From Halorubrum aethiopicum (GTDB taxonomy: Archaea > Halobacteriota > Halobacteria > Halobacteriales > Haloferacaceae), in contig NZ_LOAJ01000001.1 in NCBI RefSeq assembly GCF_001542905.1, positions 682,001-746,000 on the forward strand: a stretch of 64,000 nucleotides of DNA. Reading direction: 5' to 3'. Made by a program: the position numbers and the translations under genes. The notes under the pieces were generated by a model. That model had not been told where the DNA came from. It did no database searches and worked only from the letters and a program-made list of their open reading frames with translations. Numbering within the stretch: the first letter of the stretch is position 1; each line of letters begins with the position of its first letter. Below are positions 59,077 through 64,000 of the stretch, piece after piece.

Positions 59077-59410
59077 GTGTGCTCCGTGGCTCCACGGGTC
59101 GGCGTGCCGGGCAGCGTTGCCACTCTCGACGCGTTCGTGATACGGCGCGAACGCGCGGCTACCCGTGGAAACCGGGCGAACCGCTCCGAACGAACCGTCC
59201 CGTGTGAGCCGTGTCAAACGTCTCCGGCTGCACCGGCATAAACATTACCAACAGAATTTCAGTAATACAATCGTAGTTGCTTATCGCACAACTGAGCCCG
59301 TGCTGTCGTCGGTCGCGCTTCGGGCCGGTCGCGTCCCGAACCGGCCGCCTCACGGCCGCGCGGAGCGGTTCACTGCCGCGCGGAGCGGTTCGGGGACCGA
59401 GCGACACGCC
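59077..59410. promoter_or_regulatory. nrdA upstream region
   Basis: 334 bp. The AT-rich stretch 59237-59285 (ATAAACATTACCAACAG and TTCAGTAATACAATCGTAG) is the likely control region for nrdA and has TTTATG on the coding strand. Near the far end a 20-bp sequence, CACGGCCGCGCGGAGCGGTT (59351-59370), is repeated in tandem with one difference (59371-59390). No gene is seen. Confidence 0.6.
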
Positions 59411-59977
59411 TCACGGTCGCCAGCTCTCGGCGTCGAGGACCCACAGGAGACCGATCGCGACGCCCCCGCCGAGAAGTCCCGCGGCCAGCGCGAGGGCGGG
59501 CGCGGGGGCGAGCGCGATCCCGACCAGCAGGAGGACGGCCCCGGCGAGCAGCGCCACCGTGTCCTCGCGGGTCGCCCCGAGGACGACGGGCGCGAGCGAC
59601 CCGCCGACGACCGCGCCGGCGACGACGAACGGCGTCACCCCCGAGACGCGCAGCGCCGGCGCCGACAGGGCGTCGGGGCCGACGTCGACGCCGAGGGCGA
59701 CGCCGACGGCGACACAGAGCAGCGGCGACGCGAGGCTCGCGCGCGCGCTCAGCGTCCGACCGCGGACGGCCGCGATCCCGGAGAGGAGCGTCACCGCCCC
59801 GGCGGCCACGAGCGCGGGCGGGGCCAACCCGATCAACGATCTCGGTTCCGCGAGCGTCGGGACCGCGGTGCCGGCGGTGACGGACCGAAGCGCGAGCGGC
59901 TGGGCGAGGAGCAGCCCCGCGATCGCGAGCTGGACCGCCCCGAGCGCGCGGCGGGGGACGGCGGTGCCGGAGGTCAC
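59411..59977 (-). CDS. Multi-pass membrane protein, unknown
   Basis: A 188-residue protein with about six hydrophobic segments (near residues 11-31, 45-66, 76-95, 107-128, 138-155, 160-180), rich in Ala, Leu, Gly and Val. No charged or catalytic motif is visible in the helices, and no family is recognised. The ATG at 59977 (MTSGTAVPRRALG) follows ATATAT-like sequence (60001-60009), a likely TATA. Its stop faces the nrdA upstream region. Confidence 0.7.
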   Translation of the reverse strand: MTSGTAVPRRALGAVQLAIAGLLLAQPLALRSVTAGTAVPTLAEPRSLIGLAPPALVAAGAVTLLSGIAAVRGRTLSARASLASPLLCVAVGVALGVDVGPDALSAPALRVSGVTPFVVAGAVVGGSLAPVVLGATREDTVALLAGAVLLLVGIALAPAPALALAAGLLGGGVAIGLLWVLDAESWRP

Positions 59978-60070
59978 GTTCGTGCGACGCCGGCGGGGCG
60001 TATATATTCGCCGAACCGGCCGAGGGCGTCGCCGCCCCGTCGGCTCCGCCGGCCGATGGAGGGCCCGTGC

Positions 60071-60598
60071 TCAGATCGTGACGCCGGCGCGGTCGCCCTC
60101 GATCGACACGACGACGCGCTCCGGCGGCCCGCGCTCGTCGGCCAGCCGGACGAGGAGCGTGTGGACCGCGAGGTCGTCCTCGTCGCCCGGGCGGTGACCG
60201 ATCTCGTCGGCCGCGACCCGCAGCGCGCGGTCGCCGATCCGGCTCACCGACCCGAGGCGGACGTCGAGCCCCGGCGGGGCCAGTCGCTGGGCGATCACGA
60301 GCACGGCGTCGCCCCCGTCGTCGACGAACGGGGTCGCGTCGACGAACGAGCGCGTCCGCGTCGCGCCCGGGCGGACCGCCCCCCGTGCGGCCGTGGCCGA
60401 CCGAAACGAGAGGGCGTGCGTCAAGAGCTCCGGCGGCTGACTGCGCACGCTCTCTTCGGGAGCCAACGGGTCGTCGTCCACGTACCGGCTCCTGACCCCG
60501 ATGTCTCCCGGGGCCGACGCCGCGAGGTCGTGGATCCGGTCCGTACACCCCGCGGTCGCGACGGCGAACGCGCCGGCAACGACCGCGCGACGATACAT
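60071..60598 (-). CDS. Predicted lipoprotein, unknown
   Basis: A 175-residue protein with signal MYRRAVVAGAFAVATAGC: two basic residues, a short hydrophobic core and a lipobox cysteine at residue 18, so lipid anchoring at the outer face of the membrane is expected. The mature part is a polar, beta-rich domain with many Asp and Arg residues; no motif is recognised. Its start is 67 bp downstream of the DUF2061 stop, and its own stop lies 93 bp upstream of the start of the membrane protein at 59977; all three genes share a strand. Confidence 0.7.
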   Translation of the reverse strand: MYRRAVVAGAFAVATAGCTDRIHDLAASAPGDIGVRSRYVDDDPLAPEESVRSQPPELLTHALSFRSATAARGAVRPGATRTRSFVDATPFVDDGGDAVLVIAQRLAPPGLDVRLGSVSRIGDRALRVAADEIGHRPGDEDDLAVHTLLVRLADERGPPERVVVSIEGDRAGVTI

Positions 60599-60665
60599 GC
60601 TCTCCGGTCGGTCGGTCCTCGGTAAAAACCCCGTCGCCGCGGCTCGCTCGGCTGATAATCGGTGG

Positions 60666-60911
60666 CTACTCGGATGTCGACGCGGGGACTCCCCACGAGA
60701 TCCGGTCCCAGGTTCGCTCGTAGAAGTAGTACGTTCCGGTCTTCACGACGTTCGCGACGAGCCCGATGTTCACCGCGTCGCCGATGTCCCCCACGACCGC
60801 CCACGCGACGGTCACGGTGATGAGGACCATGATCAGCCGGTAACAGAGCGTCTTCACGATCGCGCGCCGACGCGCCTGGAGCGCCGACCGCGAGCGGAGG
60901 TCCCCGAGCAT
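60666..60911 (-). CDS. DUF2061 family membrane protein
   Basis: An 81-residue protein starting MLGDLRSRSALQARRRAIVK, with two hydrophobic segments (about residues 20-42 and 49-62) and ending in the family block KTGTYYFYERTWDRISWG. DUF2061 proteins are small membrane proteins, sometimes fused to or near adenylylsulfate kinase genes; no function is established. The ATG at 60911 is about 45 bp after an AACTATATG element (60972-60980, minus-strand reading CATATAGTT). Confidence 0.85.
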   Translation of the reverse strand: MLGDLRSRSALQARRRAIVKTLCYRLIMVLITVTVAWAVVGDIGDAVNIGLVANVVKTGTYYFYERTWDRISWGVPASTSE

Positions 60912-61028
60912 GCTCGTTCGTGGAGCCGCGCGAAGTAAGTAACTCGTATCGGCTACGTTCTTACCTATTCATAACTATATGTGGTTTCCTACTTCCCCAA
61001 CGCCCCGCGCCACGAAACCGATTCCCGC

Positions 61029-63083
61029 TCACTCCTCGAGCATCGGCGCGGGGACGCCCTCCTCGTCGCCGTCGAGTTCGAACGCTCGCCGAAGCTCCGC
61101 GATCCGGTCGCGGATGTCCGCGGCCAGCTCGAACTCCAGGTTGCTCGCGGCCTCGTTCATCCGCTCCTCGAGCGCCTCGATCCGGGCCTCCGCCTCCTCT
61201 TCGCTCTCCACGTCGCCGACGCTGACCGACGAGGTGTCCGTCCTCGAGCCCGGCAGGTTCGTCTCGCCGACCGGCTTGTCGATGGTGGTCGCCTCGTAGC
61301 CGTGTTCGGCGTTGTACTCCAGTTGGATCTCGCGGCGGCGCTGGGTCTCCTCTATCGCCGCCTCCATCGAGTCGGTGACCCGGTCGGCGTAGAGGACGAC
61401 CTCGCCGTTGACGTTGCGCGCGGCCCGTCCCATCGTCTGGACGAGCGTGGTGGTGGAGCGTAAGAATCCCTCCTGGTCGGCGTCGAGGATGGCGACGAGG
61501 CTCACCTCGGGGATGTCGAGCCCCTCCCGAAGCAGGTTGATCCCGACGAGCACGTCGATGTTCCCGAGCCGCAGGTCGCGGATGATCTCGTGGCGCTCCA
61601 ACGTGTCCGTCTCGTCGTGCATGTACGCCACGTCGATCCCCGCCTCCTCGAAGTACTCCGTGAGGTCCTCCGCCATCCGCTTCGTGAGCGTGGTGACGAG
61701 GACGCGCTCGTCGCGCTCGATGCGCTCGCCGACCCGGTCGAGCAGGTCCTCGACCTGCCCGGTCGCGTCGGCCACCTCCACCTTCGGGTCGACGAGGTGG
61801 GTCGGCCGGACGATCTGTTCGACCACGTTCGCCGACTCCTCGCGCTCGTACTCGCCCGGCGTCGCGGAGACGTACAGCGTCCGGTCGGCCTTCTCCTCGA
61901 ACTCCTCGAACGTCAGCGGACGGTTGTCGTAGGCGGTCGGGAGCCGGAACCCGTTCTCGACGAGCGAGTCCTTGCGGGACTTGTCGCCCTCGTACTGCCC
62001 TTTGATCTGGGGGATCGTCTGGTGTGACTCGTCGATCACGGTGAGGAAGTCGTCGGGGAAGTAATCGAGCAGGGTGTAGGGGGCGTCGCCGGGGTCGCGG
62101 TCGTCCATGTGGACGGAGTAGTTCTCGATTCCCGAGCAGTAGCCCGCCTCCCGGAGCATCTCGACGTCGAAGGTGGTGCGCTCCTCGATGCGCTGGGCCG
62201 CGACGAGGTCGCCCTCCCGCTCGAAGTGGGCCACGCGCTTCTCCATCAACTCCTCGATCTCGGCGATCGCCTGCTCCAGCTTGTCGTCGGGGATCGAGTA
62301 GTGCTCGGCGGGATGGAGCATGACCGCGGGCTCCTCGCTCACGACCTCGCCTTTCATCGGGTCGACTTTCACCATCCGGTCTATCTCCTCGCCCCACAGC
62401 TCGACCCGGACCGCGTACCGGCCGTACATCGGGTAGATCTCGACGGTGTCGCCGCGCACCCGGAAGGTGCCCTGCGTGAAGTCCACGTCGTTGCGCTCGT
62501 AGTTCAAATCGACCAGATCCGCGAGCAGCCCCTCGCGACCCACCTCCTCGCCGACCTCCAGCCGGAGGGCCATCTCGCGGTAGTTCTCGGGGTCGCCGAG
62601 CCCGTAGATCGCGGAGACCGAGGCGACGACGATGACGTCGTCGCGGGTGAGAAGCGAGCGCGTCGCGGAGTGGCGCAGCCGGTCGATCTCCTCGTTTATC
62701 GACATCTCCTTGTCGATGAACGTGTCCGTCTGCTCGACGTACGCCTCCGGCTGGTAGTAGTCGTAGTAGGAGACGAAGTACTCGACGGCGTTGTCGGGAA
62801 ACAGCTCGCGGAACTCCTCGTACAGCTGGGCCGCGAGCGTCTTGTTGTGGGCGAGAACGAGGGTGGGCTGATCGAGTTCCTCGGCGACCCACGAGACCGT
62901 GTTGGTCTTGCCGGAGCCAGTCACGCCGAGCAGCGTCTGTTTCTCCGCGCCCGCCTCGAACCCCTCGACGAGCTTCTCGATCGCCTCGGGCTGGTCGCCC
63001 GCGGGCTCGAACGGGGCGTCCACCCGGAGCGGTCTGTCGGCGGTCGGGCGGTCCTCGGAGAGGGGGGAGTCGGCGTCGCTCAC
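61029..63083 (-). CDS. uvrB: Excinuclease ABC subunit B
   Basis: UvrB helicase-like protein of nucleotide excision repair, 684 residues, acquired from bacteria by haloarchaea. Walker A GVTGSGKT is at residues 53-60, the beta-hairpin that inserts at lesions is [12 protein letters not shown] (about 104-115), later helicase motifs include [20 protein letters not shown] and QTMGRAARN, and the C-terminal UvrC-interaction UVR motif is [17 protein letters not shown]. The GTG at 63083 gives [18 protein letters not shown] after translation; no better ATG exists. UvrA and UvrC are outside the window. Confidence 0.96.
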   Translation of the reverse strand: MSDADSPLSEDRPTADRPLRVDAPFEPAGDQPEAIEKLVEGFEAGAEKQTLLGVTGSGKTNTVSWVAEELDQPTLVLAHNKTLAAQLYEEFRELFPDNAVEYFVSYYDYYQPEAYVEQTDTFIDKEMSINEEIDRLRHSATRSLLTRDDVIVVASVSAIYGLGDPENYREMALRLEVGEEVGREGLLADLVDLNYERNDVDFTQGTFRVRGDTVEIYPMYGRYAVRVELWGEEIDRMVKVDPMKGEVVSEEPAVMLHPAEHYSIPDDKLEQAIAEIEELMEKRVAHFEREGDLVAAQRIEERTTFDVEMLREAGYCSGIENYSVHMDDRDPGDAPYTLLDYFPDDFLTVIDESHQTIPQIKGQYEGDKSRKDSLVENGFRLPTAYDNRPLTFEEFEEKADRTLYVSATPGEYEREESANVVEQIVRPTHLVDPKVEVADATGQVEDLLDRVGERIERDERVLVTTLTKRMAEDLTEYFEEAGIDVAYMHDETDTLERHEIIRDLRLGNIDVLVGINLLREGLDIPEVSLVAILDADQEGFLRSTTTLVQTMGRAARNVNGEVVLYADRVTDSMEAAIEETQRRREIQLEYNAEHGYEATTIDKPVGETNLPGSRTDTSSVSVGDVESEEEAEARIEALEERMNEAASNLEFELAADIRDRIAELRRAFELDGDEEGVPAPMLEE

Positions 63084-63204
63084 GATACGCGTCGTTGGCG
63101 GCGGAACCACTTGAGCGGCGCGGCCAGACGGTCGACGACGAGGTTCCCAGACAGAGAGGTCCATCGGGGGAAGACCGATTATCGGCCGGAGCGAACACCG
63201 ACCA

Positions 63205-63591
63205 GTGTCCCTCCAACTCACGCCCGTCGCCGCGGTCGGCGCCGCCCTCGTCCTGTTCGTCTGGGCCGCGTCCGGCGTCTGGGTCAACTTCGACGCGCAC
63301 GCCCGGGGAAGCGACTATCCGGCCGTCTGGGGGATCTTCGCACCGCTTTCAGGTGTTGTGCTGTTCTATTACCTGCTGTGGTGGCGGCGCGGCCGCCCCC
63401 GCCAGTGGCCGCCGTCCCGGTCGGAGCGAGCGGCCGCCACCGTCGTCGTCGCCGGGATCGGCGGCCTGATCGCCGGGAGCCTCGTGTCGCCGCCCGATCC
63501 CGCCTCGCAGTTGACCGTCTGGCCGGTCACGTTCGCCTGCTGTCTCCCCGTCGCGTACTGGCTGGTGAGGAGGCGGCTCGACGCGGCCTGA
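63205..63591 (+). CDS. Small membrane protein, unknown
   Basis: A 128-residue protein starting at GTG 63205 ([16 protein letters not shown]), with four hydrophobic segments (about residues 6-26, 43-60, 76-93, 103-120) and a basic RRGRPRQ loop. No known family. It is divergent from uvrB, separated by 121 bp containing a probable divergent promoter region (CCGATTATCGG near 63175). Confidence 0.7.
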   Translation: MSLQLTPVAAVGAALVLFVWAASGVWVNFDAHARGSDYPAVWGIFAPLSGVVLFYYLLWWRRGRPRQWPPSRSERAAATVVVAGIGGLIAGSLVSPPDPASQLTVWPVTFACCLPVAYWLVRRRLDAA

Positions 63592-63614
63592 GACGGATCT
63601 CCCGGTCGGTGGAG

Positions 63615-63960
63615 AAGATCGAGGTCTCCAAATCCCCAGCCGCTCAGTTATAAGACGTTGACTGCCGATCGACGGTGAACACCGCCAAAGCCCCGGCCGC
63701 GAGGACTCGCGCGCTTTGCTGCGCTCCTCGTCACTCGCTTCGCTCGTTCCTGCGGTGCTTGCTGCAGCGTGCTTCGTCCTCGCGGCCGCCCCTTTGAGTC
63801 CCACCCCGCACCGCTCCGCACAGCAGCCTCACGCCTCCCCAGCCTCGTCGCTCACTTCGGGGCTCCCCGCTGGTCGCCCACTCCCTCGCGACTCCCTCGC
63901 GGGCTGGCTCGCGGCCGCCGGTGGCGGCCGCTCGCAGGCGCGCCACCGCGACGGGTCTCT
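63615..63960 (-). repeat. Dispersed haloarchaeal repeat, copy E
   Basis: Inverted relative to copies A and D. Plus-strand arms are CGGCCGCGAGGAC (63694-63706) and GTCCTCGCGGCCG (63776-63788), perfectly paired and with two compensated base pairs compared with other copies. GGTGAACACC (63674-63683), CCACCCCGCACCG, CACGCCTCCCCAGCC and the end GGCGCGCCACCGC (63937-63949) are all present. A second block (CCAAATCCCCAGCCGCTC, 63628-63645) corresponds to the double block of copies A and C. The rest of the 3' end of the window shows nothing else. Confidence 0.85.
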
Positions 63961-64000
63961 CGTTCCGTCGCTCCCCGGACGAAAACGTTTCCCGCACGCC

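Overview
The window comes from a haloarchaeon. The DNA is GC-rich, the predicted proteins are strongly acidic, and there are haloarchaeal marker genes: MC1 chromatin protein, PolD small subunit DP1, PspAB, and DUF5784, DUF5786 and DUF5789 proteins. The rRNA operon has haloarchaeal tandem promoters, a tRNA-Ala in the 16S-23S spacer and a tRNA-Cys after 5S. Protein content looks most like Halorubrum or a near relative, but the genus is inferred from memory and was not searched.

Layout. 1-5061: amino-acid and cofactor genes (partial homoserine kinase, an arginine deiminase-family enzyme, PdxS, MobA) and a membrane J-domain protein. 5176-11620: a replication and repair block, mutS-mutL (overlapping) then PolD DP1. 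11864-25677: small conserved haloarchaeal genes, including an IMPACT-family protein, PspAB, a metallo-beta-lactamase-fold hydrolase, an epimerase with a membrane partner, a PHP phosphoesterase, HemB, a two-gene MgtE-like transporter and a methyltransferase. 26026-30629: valS and pyrD on opposite strands, an AbrB-like protein and MC1. 30765-36570: one complete rRNA operon (promoters, 16S, tRNA-Ala, 23S, 5S, terminator) and a separately promoted tRNA-Cys. 36641-44482: CbiE, small membrane proteins, hydrolases and a five-repeat DUF1508 membrane protein. 44597-63591: NAD-dependent ligase LigA, a GntP permease, an ABC exporter, a PQQ-type sugar dehydrogenase, an O-acetylhomoserine sulfhydrylase, an SPFH protein, class I ribonucleotide reductase (nrdA-nrdB) and UvrB.

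Two observations cut across the annotation. First, five intergenic gaps carry copies of one dispersed repeat of about 190-400 bp. Four copies contain a 13-bp inverted repeat with compensatory base-pair changes between copies; the fifth (17833-18024) is an internal-deletion form. This is the best candidate for an undescribed element. Second, valS, pyrD and a KaiC-like gene are each broken by one missing base in a C6/G6 run where seven would restore the frame. Because valS is essential, homopolymer undercalling in the assembly is more likely than three real mutations.

No CRISPR array, integrase, transposase, phage gene or recognisable defence operon was seen.
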